Source of the DNA: Faecalibacterium duncaniae
Lineage (GTDB): Bacteria > Bacillota > Clostridia > Oscillospirales > Ruminococcaceae
Direction: 5' to 3'
Assembly: GCF_010509575.1 (NCBI RefSeq)
Contig: NZ_CP048437.1
Location: 434,001 to 498,000 of the forward strand
Length of the DNA stretch: 64,000 nucleotides
Positions within the stretch are counted from its first letter, which is position 1; each line of letters opens with the position of its first letter. The translations under genes and the position numbers were made by a program. The notes beneath the pieces were generated by a model. That model was given only the letters and a program-made list of their open reading frames with translations. It searched no databases and was not told the DNA's origin. Of this stretch, positions 24,372-33,448 are shown piece by piece.

Positions 24372-25427
24372 TCACAGCAATTTGGTCAGCAGCAGCTTTT
24401 TGTAGGCCTTGAAGGCACCGGGCAGGGTGTACGCGGCCTCCAGCTGCTCCTTTCCGGCCCAGACGCAGCCTGCGGGGGCGGGCTGCTCCGGCACAGTGAG
24501 GAAATAGCCGCTCTGGTGCCACTCGATGTGGGTGAAAATGTGCTTGGCCGCAGGCAGGGGCGTGAAATGTGCCCCTGTGCAGTCCAGCCCCAGGGCAGCA
24601 AGGCGGGCGGCGGTCTCTGCGGCGGTGAGGGTGGTATCCTCCCACAGCACCGGCTGCCACAGCCCGGCCAGCAGGCCCTTGGCGGGCCGCTGCTGGAGCA
24701 GCACCCGGCCCTCGTTCAGCACCAGCGCCACCGTGACCGGTGTGATGCGCCGGGCCTTGGGGGGCGTTTTCTGGGGCAGGGAGAGGGCGGTGCCTGCGGC
24801 CCGGGCCCGGCAGAGCGTGCCCAGCGGGCACTGCTCACACAGAGGTGCGCCGTTGGGCAGGCAGACCAGCGCACCCAGCTCCATCAGGGCCTGATTGTAG
24901 TCTCCGGCTTTTGCGGGCGGCTGGTGCTCCATGACCCGTGCCGTGAACTCCCGCTTCACCTGCGGGTCGGTGACCAGCCGGGGGTCGTTGTAGAGCCGGG
25001 CAAACACCCGCAGAACGTTGCCGTCCACGGCGGGAACCGGGAGACCGAAGCTGATGGAGGCAATGGCCCCCGCCGTGTACTCCCCGATGCCGGGCAGGGC
25101 CAGCAGGGCGTTGTAATCAGCAGGCAGCTGCCCGCCGTACTGGGCGCAGACGATCTTCGCTGCCTTCTGCAGATTGCGCACCCGGCTGTAATAACCCAGC
25201 CCCTCCCACAGCTTGTGCAGCTTTTCCTCCTCACATCCGGCCAGCGCGGGGATATCCGGCAGGGCGGCAAGGAAGCGCTCGTAGTAGGGCAGCGCCGCCG
25301 AGACCCGGGTCTGCTGCAGCATGATCTCGCTCAGCCAGACATGGTAGGGCGTGGGGTCCTCCCGGAAGGGGAGGATGCGGCGGTTGGCGTAGAACCAGTC
25401 CAACAGGGCAGGAGCGATATTTTCCAC
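24372..25427 (-). CDS. mutY: A/G-specific adenine glycosylase
   Basis: This 351-residue base-excision repair enzyme removes adenine mispaired with 8-oxoguanine. It has the Glu-containing LSEIMLQQTRV, the helix-hairpin-helix LPGIGEYTAGAIAS, the catalytic Asp in PAVDGNVLRVFARL and an iron-sulphur loop with four Cys (CLPNGAPLCEQCPLGTLC). The C-terminal Nudix-like domain that reads 8-oxoguanine starts near residue 230 (TVALVLNEGRVLLQQRP). The length is normal. It stands alone on the minus strand, bounded upstream by a dispersed repeat. Confidence 0.95.
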   Translation of the reverse strand: MENIAPALLDWFYANRRILPFREDPTPYHVWLSEIMLQQTRVSAALPYYERFLAALPDIPALAGCEEEKLHKLWEGLGYYSRVRNLQKAAKIVCAQYGGQLPADYNALLALPGIGEYTAGAIASISFGLPVPAVDGNVLRVFARLYNDPRLVTDPQVKREFTARVMEHQPPAKAGDYNQALMELGALVCLPNGAPLCEQCPLGTLCRARAAGTALSLPQKTPPKARRITPVTVALVLNEGRVLLQQRPAKGLLAGLWQPVLWEDTTLTAAETAARLAALGLDCTGAHFTPLPAAKHIFTHIEWHQSGYFLTVPEQPAPAGCVWAGKEQLEAAYTLPGAFKAYKKLLLTKLL

Positions 25428-25449
25428 TTGTATTTATCTCCTTGTTGAA

Positions 25450-25587
25450 AACAACCCTCTCCGTCATTGCTCCGCAATGCCACCTTTCCCGAGGGGAGAG
25501 GCTATGCTGCCTTTATCCAAGAGCCGCAATAGGCTCCCCCTTCGGGGGAGCTGGCAAAGCCGACAGGCTTTGACTGAGAGGGTTGAA
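25450..25587. repeat. Dispersed palindromic repeat, copy 2
   Basis: It begins CAACCCTCTCCGTCATTGCT, has an inner GGCTCCCCCTTCGGGGGAGCT hairpin and ends TGACTGAGAGGGTTG, so the two ends are inverted repeats. Confidence 0.8.
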
Positions 25588-25595
25588 TTTAATCC

Positions 25596-26984
25596 TTAGA
25601 AACCGTAAGCGGTGCGGGGGAAGGGCAGCACGTCACGGATGTTCTGGATGCCCGTGAGGTACATGATCATCCGCTCGAAGCCCAGGCCGTAACCGGCGTG
25701 CTCCACGCCGCCGAACTTGCGCAGGTTCAGGTACCACTCGTAGTTGGTCTTGTCCATGCCCAGCTCGTCCATGCGGGCTACCAGCTTGTCGTAGTTCTCC
25801 TCGCGCTGGCTGCCGCCGATCAGCTCGCCGATGCCGGGCACCAGCATATCAGCTGCGGCCACGGTCTTGCCGTCCGCGTTCATCTTCATGTAGAAGCTCT
25901 TGATCTCCTTGGGGTAATCGGTGACAAAGACGGGCTTCTTGAACACGACCTCGGTCAGGTAGCGCTCGTGCTCGGTCTGGATATCCACGCCCCACTCCAC
26001 AGGGAACTGGAACTTCTTGTTGTTCTTCTTCAGGATCTCAATGGCCTCAGTGTAGGTGATGCGGCCGAACTCGCTGTTTGCCACCAGCTCCAGGCGCTCG
26101 ATCAGGCCCTTGTCGATGAACTGGTTGAAGAAGGCCATCTCATCGGGGCAGTTGTCCAGCACGTAGCAGATGACGAACTTGGTCATGGCCTCGGCGGTGT
26201 CCATGTAGCCCTTCAGGTCGCAGAAGGCCATCTCGGGCTCGATCATCCAGAACTCGGCGGCGTGGCGGGTGGTAAAGCTCTTCTCCGCACGGAAGGTGGG
26301 GCCGAAGGTGTACACCTTGCCAAAGGCCATGGCCATGGCCTCAGCCTCCAGCTGGCCGGAAACGGTCAGGTTGACGGGCTTCTCAAAGAAGTCCTGGCTG
26401 TAATCCACGGTGCCGTCCTCGTTCTTGGGCACGTTCTGCAGGTCCAGCGTGGTGACCTGGAACATCTCACCGGCACCTTCGCAGTCGGAAGCGGTCAGCA
26501 GGGGAGAGTGGGAGTAGATGAAGCCATTCTCCTGGAAGAACTTGTGGATGGCGTAGGCAGCCACGCTGCGCACGCGGAATGCGGCGTTGAAAGTGTTGGT
26601 GCGGGGGCGCAGGGTGGGCATGGTGCGCAGATACTCCATGCTCATCTTCTTTTTCTGCAGGGGGTACTCGTCTGCGGGGCAGTCGCCCAGGATCTCCACG
26701 CTGTCGGCGTTCAGCTCAAAGGGCTGCTTTGCCTGCGGGGTCAGGACGATGCGGCCCACGATGCGCAGGCTGCTGTACAGGCCGGTGTGGATGACCTCCT
26801 CGTAGTTTGCCAGCTTGCCTGCCTCCAGCACGACCTGCAGGGTCTTGAAGCAGCCGCCGTCCGACAGGGCGATGAAGCCGATGTTCTTGGAATCACGGAT
26901 GTTCTTGGCCCAGCCGCACACGGTGACCACCGTGCCGTCGGCGGGAGTGTTCTTGTACAGCGAGACGATCTCAGTACGTTCCAT
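25596..26984 (-). CDS. asnS: Asparagine--tRNA ligase
   Basis: This 462-residue class II aminoacyl-tRNA synthetase charges tRNA-Asn. It has an N-terminal OB-fold anticodon domain ([19 protein letters not shown]). Motif 2 is [20 protein letters not shown] with WMIEPEMAF, and motif 3 is [15 protein letters not shown]; it ends [10 protein letters not shown]. The length is normal for the family. It is preceded on the minus strand by a T-box leader, so its transcription should rise when uncharged tRNA-Asn builds up. Confidence 0.96.
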   Translation of the reverse strand: MERTEIVSLYKNTPADGTVVTVCGWAKNIRDSKNIGFIALSDGGCFKTLQVVLEAGKLANYEEVIHTGLYSSLRIVGRIVLTPQAKQPFELNADSVEILGDCPADEYPLQKKKMSMEYLRTMPTLRPRTNTFNAAFRVRSVAAYAIHKFFQENGFIYSHSPLLTASDCEGAGEMFQVTTLDLQNVPKNEDGTVDYSQDFFEKPVNLTVSGQLEAEAMAMAFGKVYTFGPTFRAEKSFTTRHAAEFWMIEPEMAFCDLKGYMDTAEAMTKFVICYVLDNCPDEMAFFNQFIDKGLIERLELVANSEFGRITYTEAIEILKKNNKKFQFPVEWGVDIQTEHERYLTEVVFKKPVFVTDYPKEIKSFYMKMNADGKTVAAADMLVPGIGELIGGSQREENYDKLVARMDELGMDKTNYEWYLNLRKFGGVEHAGYGLGFERMIMYLTGIQNIRDVLPFPRTAYGF

Positions 26985-26993
26985 CTTTTTTTC

Positions 26994-27295
26994 CTCCGAT
27001 ATAAAAATAAAAAGACAGCTTTGCCCTGAATTTTCAGGGCGAACAAGCTGTCTTGTAATGTCCGCGGTGCCACCTGAATTACCGGAAGTGTCCGGTCGCT
27101 CGCGCGCTCCAATAAGCGCTGCCCTGGTAACGCTGGGCTTTGCGGCGCACCTACTGGCGGCGGAATGCCGTGTTCAGTTTGCAGCTCCCGGGTGTTCATT
27201 CGCGCACTGGCCCGCACGCGGCTCTCAGCTGCTGCCGCGCTCTCTGGAGCGTCCGGAATGCGTTACTTTTCCCGATCCTTGCTTTTCAGTAATTC
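26994..27295 (-). promoter_or_regulatory. T-box leader of asnS
   Basis: On the minus strand the T-box core AGGTGGCACCGCGGAC is present (complement of about 27060-27075). It is followed by a terminator made of AAGACAGCTTG..GCCCTGAA/TTCAGGGC..AAGCTGTCTT and a T-run. Upstream lie the stem I region and an AAC triplet (complement of 27173-27175, in ACTGAACAC) that fits an Asn specifier; a second AAC near 27191 is an alternative. This matches the gene it precedes. Confidence 0.9.
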
Positions 27296-27451
27296 TAAAA
27301 ATAGCACAGCAGCACCGGTTTGTCAATCGGCTTTTTGTGGAAAAACGGTTGAATTCTGCCGGAAAGAATGATATTATTTATTCTGCTATAGTATGTGCAT
27401 TGCACAAAACGGAACAAACATGAAGATTGGCTTTGTCCTGAGGAGTAGAGC

Positions 27452-28936
27452 ATGAACGAAAATCAAACCACTTACCCCACCGGCGCACAGGATGAGGAAG
27501 AGATCGACCTCGTCGCGCTCATGGTGACCCTTCTGCACAAGCTCAAGCCCATCCTGCTGACCGCGGTTGTCTGTGCTGTGATCGCTGGCGGCCTTGCCGG
27601 GGTAAAGATCCTGCGCGGCGGCGCTGTTTCGGCAGAAGATCAGGTTGCTTATGAAGAGGCTCTGGCTGAGTATCAGCAGAAAAAGAAGGATTATGAGTTT
27701 GCTGTGCAGCAGTACGAGCTGACGGCGAAGAGCAACGAGGATGCGCAGTCTAGTGTGCAGGAAGCACTGAAACAGGCACAGGACTATGCAGAAAAGTCGC
27801 TGCTAAAAAATCTGGACGTTTATAATGTCTGGACGGCGCAGGCTGACCTTTATATTGACAGCGGCTACAAAATCCAGCCGGGTTCTGCGTATCAGAATGT
27901 TGACCCGACCGGTGCGTTGCTGGCTGCATATCAGAAACAGCTGGTCAGCGGTGACTCCATGAATGCTGCCGCTGATGCCGTAGGGGTAGATGTGCGCTAC
28001 CTGAAGGGCGTGGTCACGGTAGAACTTTCCCAGAACGACAGTGGCGAGTATAACGGCGTGATGACCTTGCAGGCGTATGCTGCAGATCAGCAGACCGCAG
28101 AGAAAATTCTGAACGTGCTGCTGGGTCGTCTGGATCTGATCCATGATAAAGCGGCAGCTGCTGTGTGCAGCCACAGTGTACGCGTGATTGATCAGAGCGT
28201 GACACAGGGGGTCTCCACGGAACTGCGTGCGTTGCAGCAGACGAGCGATGAAGATGTTCAGAATCTGCAGAGCCAGCTGGTGGAACTGCAGAGTGCCCGT
28301 CAGGCGCTGGATGACAATCTGGCTTCTGCTAAGAGTACTTGGGAGAGTGCGGAGGAGCCCGCACTGGGCGGCGGCGCTGCCTCCTCGGTGGCAAAGTACC
28401 TGCTCATTGGCTTCCTGCTGGGCGGTGTGCTTGCCTGCGGCGTGGTCGTGGTCAAGTTCCTGCTGGACGGCATGGTCTACTCGGCCAGCGAGCTGAACCG
28501 CTCCACCGGCCTGCCCGTGCTGGGCGCGCTGGCCAGCGACCGCACCAAGAAAGCCGGAAAGCTGGATGCAAAGCTCTATCAGATGGAGGGCCGCCCCGAT
28601 GGCAGCGCGGACGCTGAGATGCTCTGCCTGATGGCTCAGACCATCCGCAGCCGCGCCCCGGAGGCGAAGAATATTCTGGTCACCGGCGATCTGCCTGCGG
28701 ACCAGCTGGAAGCACTGGCCGCTGCCCTGCAGGCCACGGAGCCCCTGCGCGGCCAAAGCGTGACCGCCGCCGAGAGCATCCTCAAGGTCGCTGCCACCGT
28801 GCCCCATGTGGTGGCTGCCGATGCCATTGTGCTGGCTGCCGACTGCACGGTCACCCGCACCGATGCCGTGCGGGAGCAGAACGAGAAGATCGTTCGGCTG
28901 GGCAAGCAGATCCTGGGCTGCATCGTATACGAATAA
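27452..28936 (+). CDS. Wzz-type polysaccharide co-polymerase with kinase-like C-terminus
   Basis: This 494-residue membrane protein has two transmembrane helices (about residues 34-54 and 315-337) that flank a long extracytoplasmic region with coiled coil (EEALAEYQQKKKDYEFAVQQ). That is the layout of chain-length regulators of surface polysaccharide. The cytoplasmic C-terminus resembles a BY-kinase fold but lacks a Walker A motif (KNILVTGDLPADQLEALAAA) and a Tyr cluster, so it is probably not catalytic. No glycosyltransferases are adjacent. ATG 27452 follows GAGGAGTAGAGC. Confidence 0.75.
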   Translation: MNENQTTYPTGAQDEEEIDLVALMVTLLHKLKPILLTAVVCAVIAGGLAGVKILRGGAVSAEDQVAYEEALAEYQQKKKDYEFAVQQYELTAKSNEDAQSSVQEALKQAQDYAEKSLLKNLDVYNVWTAQADLYIDSGYKIQPGSAYQNVDPTGALLAAYQKQLVSGDSMNAAADAVGVDVRYLKGVVTVELSQNDSGEYNGVMTLQAYAADQQTAEKILNVLLGRLDLIHDKAAAAVCSHSVRVIDQSVTQGVSTELRALQQTSDEDVQNLQSQLVELQSARQALDDNLASAKSTWESAEEPALGGGAASSVAKYLLIGFLLGGVLACGVVVVKFLLDGMVYSASELNRSTGLPVLGALASDRTKKAGKLDAKLYQMEGRPDGSADAEMLCLMAQTIRSRAPEAKNILVTGDLPADQLEALAAALQATEPLRGQSVTAAESILKVAATVPHVVAADAIVLAADCTVTRTDAVREQNEKIVRLGKQILGCIVYE

Positions 28937-28950
28937 GCAGAAATAAAATA

Positions 28951-29053
28951 AACCTCTCAGTCTCGCATTCGCTCGCCAGCTCCCCTGATAGGGGAGCCCT
29001 TGGCAAAGAGGGCAGGTCCTACTTGCCAAAGAAGCAGATGCGGACTGGGAGGT
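28951..29053. repeat. Dispersed palindromic repeat, copy 3
   Basis: It begins AACCTCTCAGTCTCGCATTC, contains AGCTCCCCTGATAGGGGAGC and a CTTGGCAA/TTGCCAAG pair, and ends GGACTGGGAGGTT. Confidence 0.8.
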
Positions 29054-29054
29054 T

Positions 29055-30164
29055 TTACTGTTTTAATGCAGAAATCAACCCTTGGGCCGCCAGCTGCCCG
29101 GCATAGAGGGCCTCGTTCAGGTTGTTGCCGTGCCCGCCGATCTCTATGAGCAGGCTGCCGGGGGTCAGATCCTGATTGTAGAACCGATAGCTGAACAGAA
29201 CCGGGCGGGTGAAGCCGGGGTACAGGCCCTCCATGGCGGTTTCCCAAGCAGCGGCAAAACGGAGGTTGAGCCGGTAGTTGGGCAGGCTGACCGTGGTGCC
29301 GTTGTCGCACCCGCAGATGATCATCACCTGCGCCGCCTGCCGCCCGTTGACGGTGCACACCGGGGCCATGCGGGAGCCGTTCTCAGTCTCGATGGCATCC
29401 CGGTGGACATCCAGCACGATCTTGATGCTGGGATACTGTGATAAGTATTGCTGCACCACCGCGCGGCTGTTGGCGTAGCTGCCGGTGTAGCTGGGGTAGT
29501 CGTTCAGGGTCTCGTCGTGCAGGGTATTGAGCCCGGCGGCGTTGAGGGTGTCCGCCATCACCCGGCCCACAGCGCACATGTTGAGGTCCCGGTCGGTGGT
29601 GCGGGAACCGTCCCCCGGGCGGTACCACAGCCCTGCCGAGAGCCGGTAATCCTCGGTGGCATGGGTGTGCATGATGAGGATCTGCGGGTCGGGGCTGTTC
29701 CACTCCACCGCAAAGGGGAGCGGGTTGGTGATCTCGGCGGCAATGTCGGCGCTGGAGACGTTGGTGTTGTTCTTGATGCTGCCGCTGCCGCAGGGAATGT
29801 ATTTCTCCCCGCTGCCCTGCGGATAGTTCTTTTCCAGGATGGCACCGGCTCCCTCCGGGCGGGCCTCATCGCCTTCCAGTGGAACAAGGTAGGCTTCAAT
29901 GTCACCGGCAGGCAGGGCGGGAGCCTCCTGTGCAGGCTCTGCCTGTGTTTCCTGCGCGGGTTCGCTCACGGCCTGTGCGGCAGCCTCGGAGAGGTCTTTC
30001 CGGCTCAGGTAAAGGGCGGTCTGCACGGCGGGCAGCGGCCCGATGACCACTGCTGCCAGCGTGAGGAGCAGCTGGTGCGCAAACAGTGCCAGCCCCAGCG
30101 CAAGGCCTGCCGCCGCTGCAAAAGGCAGGGGATGCCCGCACCCCGCCATTTCCCGCCTGCGCAT
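29055..30164 (-). CDS. spoIIP: Stage II sporulation protein P
   Basis: This 369-residue protein has an N-terminal membrane anchor (about residues 13-46), a low-complexity Ala/Glu/Pro linker and the SpoIIP amidase-like domain. Visible zinc and catalytic positions are MHTHATEDY, LDVHRDAIE and LIEIGGHGNN. In spore formers SpoIIP cuts stem peptides from peptidoglycan in the engulfment complex with SpoIID and SpoIIM. It lies beside gpr and the divergent rpsT, the same neighbourhood as in Bacillus. A dispersed repeat now separates it from gpr. Confidence 0.92.
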   Translation of the reverse strand: MRRREMAGCGHPLPFAAAAGLALGLALFAHQLLLTLAAVVIGPLPAVQTALYLSRKDLSEAAAQAVSEPAQETQAEPAQEAPALPAGDIEAYLVPLEGDEARPEGAGAILEKNYPQGSGEKYIPCGSGSIKNNTNVSSADIAAEITNPLPFAVEWNSPDPQILIMHTHATEDYRLSAGLWYRPGDGSRTTDRDLNMCAVGRVMADTLNAAGLNTLHDETLNDYPSYTGSYANSRAVVQQYLSQYPSIKIVLDVHRDAIETENGSRMAPVCTVNGRQAAQVMIICGCDNGTTVSLPNYRLNLRFAAAWETAMEGLYPGFTRPVLFSYRFYNQDLTPGSLLIEIGGHGNNLNEALYAGQLAAQGLISALKQ

Positions 30165-30195
30165 GGAACCTCACCCCCTTCTGCAAAATAGATAT

Positions 30196-30321
30196 GAGAG
30201 AACCGCTCCATCAATGCGAACGGATTGCTGCCTCTCCCAGTAGGAGCAGCAGGCCGGCAGCAGCATAAAACTGGCCCCCTTATCAGGGGAGCAGGCGAGC
30301 GAAGGCGGGACCGAGAGGGTT
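30196..30321. repeat. Dispersed palindromic repeat, copy 4
   Basis: It contains CTGCCTCTCCCAGTAGGAG, a CCCCCTTATCAGGGGAGC hairpin and an ACCGAGAGGGTTA right end, and fills the gap between spoIIP and gpr. Confidence 0.7.
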
Positions 30322-31105
30322 ACCCCACCAGCCAGCACAACTGCGCCACACTCAGCTTTGGCTGCAGGGCCCGGTTGATGGCAGCCCCCAGCAGGGCCGC
30401 ACCGTGGGCGATGACTCCGTCCAGATCCCGGGGCGTGACGACCAGATCCCGGCCCTCCTCGGCCTGCATCAGGGTGGGGATGCCCGCCGCAAGGACAGGC
30501 ACACCCAGCCGGGCGGCATCCAGATGCCGGGAGTGGTCGGGCTGAGCCGGGTGGAGCCCGGTGTCTGAAAACTGGAGCGTTCGGCCCAGCCGCTCCGGCT
30601 CAGCAGAGCAAAGGCTGTCCACACAAAGCAGGGCGGCGGGGCGCAGCTCCCGTACCAGTGCCCCGGCCAGCTGCTGTAAGCTCAGGCCCGTTGCCGCTGA
30701 TACCCCCGGAGCCACAGCCGCCACCGGCCGGATGCCCTGCACCGGTACGGTGCGCGGCCCCATGGTCACGAACACCTTCTGCACCGTGCGGGGGCCCAGA
30801 GCATCCGCCGTGACCCGGCGGTTGCCCACCCCCAGCACCAGCACCGGGCCTTCGGGCGGCAGCAGGGGCCGCAGCTCTGCGGCGGCGGCTTCGATCACGG
30901 CGCTGTCCCGCTCGTCCAGCAGGCTCACGCTGGGGACCTCCAGCGTCACATACCGGCCCCGCGGCCGCGCCAGCCCCTCCCGCGCGATCTCTACCCGGGT
31001 GATCGTCACGCCGCCCTGACGGGCCGTTGCCACGCGCACCCCGGCGGGCAGGGCGGTTTTGCCCGGCTGGCCGAACAGTTCATCGGCAAGGTCAGTTTCC
31101 CGCAT
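30320..31105 (-). CDS. gpr: GPR spore endopeptidase (germination protease)
   Basis: This 261-residue protein begins MRETDLADELFGQPGKTALP and has the A25 family segments TRVEIAREGLARPRGRYVTLE and VLGVGNRRVTADALGPRTVQK. It also has CVDSLCSAEPERLGRTLQFSDTG. GPR degrades small acid-soluble spore proteins at germination. It is shorter than typical GPR proteins of about 320-370 residues, mostly at the N-terminus and in loops. ATG 31105 follows GGATGGGGGATG. No SASP gene is seen in this window. Confidence 0.9.
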   Translation of the reverse strand: MRETDLADELFGQPGKTALPAGVRVATARQGGVTITRVEIAREGLARPRGRYVTLEVPSVSLLDERDSAVIEAAAAELRPLLPPEGPVLVLGVGNRRVTADALGPRTVQKVFVTMGPRTVPVQGIRPVAAVAPGVSAATGLSLQQLAGALVRELRPAALLCVDSLCSAEPERLGRTLQFSDTGLHPAQPDHSRHLDAARLGVPVLAAGIPTLMQAEEGRDLVVTPRDLDGVIAHGAALLGAAINRALQPKLSVAQLCWLVG

Positions 31106-31214
31106 TTTGCATCCCCCATCCGGCTGAATTTCCGTATTTGGGCGCTTTTCCTGCCCAAACGGTACCAGAAGTATGGGAAAATGAAAAAATTCTAAACAAA
31201 AATTCAAAAAAGGC

Positions 31215-31243
31215 TTGCGCTGGTACGGCAAATATGGTATCAT
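31215..31243 (+). promoter_or_regulatory. Promoter of rpsT
   Basis: TTGCGC (31215-31220), a 17-base spacer and TATCAT (31238-31243) precede the rpsT start by 38 bases. Confidence 0.65.
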
Positions 31244-31281
31244 AAGGTGCGCTGTTATAGGTAGCCAAGGAGGTGGAACGA

Positions 31282-31542
31282 ATGCCTAACATCAAATCTC
31301 AGAAGGACCGCGTCGTGCAGGCTGCTGCAGAGCAGGCTCACAACAAGGCCATTAAGACCAACCTGAAAACAGTCGTCAAGAAGGCAGACGCTGCCATCGA
31401 TGCTAAAGCCGCTGACAAGGACGCAACTGTCCTGGCTGCTGTTTCCGCGATCGACAAGGCTCGCGCTAAGGGTGTCATCAAGAAGAACACCGCTTCTCGC
31501 AAGATCAGCCGTATGGCCAAGCGTGCAAACAAGAACGCCTGA
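31282..31542 (+). CDS. rpsT: Small ribosomal subunit protein S20
   Basis: This 86-residue basic protein starts MPNIKSQKDRVVQAAAEQ and ends NTASRKISRMAKRANKNA, the typical S20 pattern of three Lys/Ala-rich helices. It binds 16S rRNA in early small-subunit assembly. ATG 31282 follows CAAGGAGGTGG; ATG 31273 in the same frame lies on the ribosome site itself and is rejected. The gene is monocistronic, divergent from gpr and closed by a terminator. Confidence 0.96.
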   Translation: MPNIKSQKDRVVQAAAEQAHNKAIKTNLKTVVKKADAAIDAKAADKDATVLAAVSAIDKARAKGVIKKNTASRKISRMAKRANKNA

Positions 31543-31543
31543 T

Positions 31544-31825
31544 TTACGACAGATCAAGTGATCGACTGACGAACAAAACCTCTGTATCGGGAACCCGATA
31601 CGGGGGTTTTTGTTTTTCCAGCAGCTGTTCCGGGGGCAGGGGCGCGGGCTGCTCTGCCAGCGCCCAGAACGCCCAGCCTGTAGGCACAGCAGCCGCCAGT
31701 ACCAGCCCGGGCCAGAGCACGGCGGGATATGTAAGGGCCTCGCTGCCGGGCAGGAACACCGCCGCCGCGCAGAGCACAAGGGCTGTCCAGCCCTCCCATA
31801 AGATCGTTGCAAGAGTCTCGCGCAT
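31544..31825 (-). CDS. Small two-helix membrane protein
   Basis: A 93-residue protein beginning MRETLATILWEGWTALVLC, with two hydrophobic helices (about residues 10-27 and 36-55, WPGLVLAAAVPTGWAFWAL) and a basic, Pro-rich cytoplasmic tail. ATG 31825 follows AAAGGAGATGATAGTC on the minus strand. It lies after spoVAE in the same direction with a gap of about 105 bases. I recognise no family. Its 3' end runs through the convergent rpsT terminator. Confidence 0.6.
   Translation of the reverse strand: MRETLATILWEGWTALVLCAAAVFLPGSEALTYPAVLWPGLVLAAAVPTGWAFWALAEQPAPLPPEQLLEKQKPPYRVPDTEVLFVSRSLDLS
31577..31616 (+). terminator. Terminator after rpsT
   Basis: CCTCTGTATCGGG pairs with CCCGATACGGGGG and is followed by TTTTTGTTTTT. 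It overlaps the end of the convergent minus-strand gene. Confidence 0.85.
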
Positions 31826-31931
31826 GACTATCATCTCCTTTTCTGGAAAAGTATACCATGCAGAGGGCGCGAATCGGCGCAGAAAAGGACGATACACGAA
31901 AAAAGTGTATCGTCCCAGGAAGAGTTCTGCT

Positions 31932-32288
31932 TCAGTTCTGGTCGTGGCTGCGGCCCACCAGCGAACAGACCACGCCGCAGACAAGGCTGGTGGTGATGCC
32001 TGCAGCCGCGGCGGTCAGCCCGCCGGTCAGGATGCCGATGGCTCCCTCTTCGGCAAGGGCAGTGCGCACGCCTTTGGCAAGCAGATGCCCGAAGCCCAGC
32101 AGGGGAACGGTGGCACCGCAGCCTGCAAACTCAGCCAGCGGCGCGTACCACCCAAGGGCCGAAAGCACCACACCCGCCACCACATAGCCTGTCAGGATGC
32201 GGGCGGGGGTCAGGGCGGTCAGGTCGAGAAAGAGCTGGCCCACCACGCAGATGGCCCCGCCTGTAACGAATGCCCAGAAATAGTTCAT
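31932..32288 (-). CDS. spoVAE: Stage V sporulation protein AE
   Basis: This 118-residue membrane protein begins MNYFWAFVTGGAICVVGQLF and has the SpoVAE segments GYVVAGVVLSALGWY and CGATVPLLGFGHLLAKGV. It is part of the SpoVA channel that moves dipicolinic acid into the forespore and out at germination. ATG overlaps the spoVAD stop (ATGA). The order spoVAC, spoVAD, spoVAE along the minus strand is the common Clostridia order. Confidence 0.92.
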   Translation of the reverse strand: MNYFWAFVTGGAICVVGQLFLDLTALTPARILTGYVVAGVVLSALGWYAPLAEFAGCGATVPLLGFGHLLAKGVRTALAEEGAIGILTGGLTAAAAGITTSLVCGVVCSLVGRSHDQN

Positions 32289-33313
32289 GTGTTCCCTCCG
32301 TTCTGTTCCTCCGGGGCAGCAAGCTCCACTAGGTGCGAGATGGCGGGGATGCTCTCCTTCTGCAAAAAGGTGGTCTGGCTCATCAGCGCGCCTGTGGCCA
32401 GAAAGAGCACCCGGCGCTGCCCCCGCCGCTCCAGCCGGGGCAGGAGATGCCCGCAGAGCACCGCTGCGCAGCACCCCGGCCCAGAAGCGCCGCTGTGCAC
32501 CGACTGGCCCTCGGCATCATAGAGGAGGGAACCGCAGTCCACATGGTTCTTGAGAAGCAGGCCCTCGGCGGCCAGCAGCTCCCGGAACAGCTGACTGCCC
32601 ACATGGCCCAGGTCGCCGGTGCAGATGGCATCGAACTTCTGCGGCTGGGTGTTGGTATCAGTGAGGTAGCGCAGGAGCGTTGCCGCCGCAGCAGGAGCCA
32701 TGGCGGCCCCCATGTTGTTGATGTCCCGGATGCCCAGATCCTGCACCCGGCCAAAGGTCACGGCCCGGATGCCAACCCCCTGCCCGGCGGGGCGGAGCAG
32801 GCAGGCTCCTGCTGCCGTGGCAGTCCATTGGGCGGTGGGGGTGCGCACGGCTCCGTAGGAAAGCGGGGTGCGGAACTGCCGCTCGGCGGTGCAGAAGTGG
32901 CTGGAGGTCATGGCCAGCAGGCCGTCTGCCATTCCGGCGCTGCACAGGCAGGCCCCAACACCCAGCGCCTCGGCCATGGTGCTGCAGGCCCCGAACAGCC
33001 CCGCAAAGGGCAGGCCCAGCGCCCGGGCCGCATAGCCCGAAGCCGTGCACTGGGCCTGCAGATCTCCGGCCAGCAGGAGGCTCACATCCTTTTCGGTGGC
33101 GTGGGCTTTTTTCAGGCAGAGCCGCGCCACCTGCAATTGCAGCTGCGTTTCAGCGGCCTCCCAGCTGGCCTGCCCGAGGCGGTTGTCACTGTGCAGCTCA
33201 TCGAATTCTGCCGCCAGCGGGCTTTCGCCCTCCTTTTTGCCGCCGATGCAGGCGTGTGCAGCGATGACAGGCGGTTTTGGGAAGATCAGGGTATCACCCC
33301 GGCGGGTCGCCAT
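32285..33313 (-). CDS. spoVAD: Stage V sporulation protein AD
   Basis: This 342-residue soluble protein has a thiolase-like fold, with LFGACSTMAEALGVGACL around the position of the thiolase Cys, TPTAQWTATAAGACLL and DLGHVGSQLFRELL. SpoVAD binds dipicolinic acid and caps the SpoVA channel. The length is normal. It is translated into spoVAE by an ATGA overlap and follows spoVAC after a 135-base gap. Confidence 0.93.
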   Translation of the reverse strand: MATRRGDTLIFPKPPVIAAHACIGGKKEGESPLAAEFDELHSDNRLGQASWEAAETQLQLQVARLCLKKAHATEKDVSLLLAGDLQAQCTASGYAARALGLPFAGLFGACSTMAEALGVGACLCSAGMADGLLAMTSSHFCTAERQFRTPLSYGAVRTPTAQWTATAAGACLLRPAGQGVGIRAVTFGRVQDLGIRDINNMGAAMAPAAAATLLRYLTDTNTQPQKFDAICTGDLGHVGSQLFRELLAAEGLLLKNHVDCGSLLYDAEGQSVHSGASGPGCCAAVLCGHLLPRLERRGQRRVLFLATGALMSQTTFLQKESIPAISHLVELAAPEEQNGGNT

Positions 33314-33448
33314 GAAAAAATCCCCCTTTCAGGGCTGTTTTTCTTTGGGATTTGTGCTATAATAGCGCTCGTGCGATATTCTGCTCCATCCGCTCTGCCG
33401 GAAAACTGCAATTTTTGCATCCCGGCAGGCGTATTGTAGACAGAGCGG

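Noticed and set aside
25698-27029. 443-codon plus-strand frame
   Set aside because: Antisense shadow of asnS; Val/Leu/His/Gly-rich and no domain.
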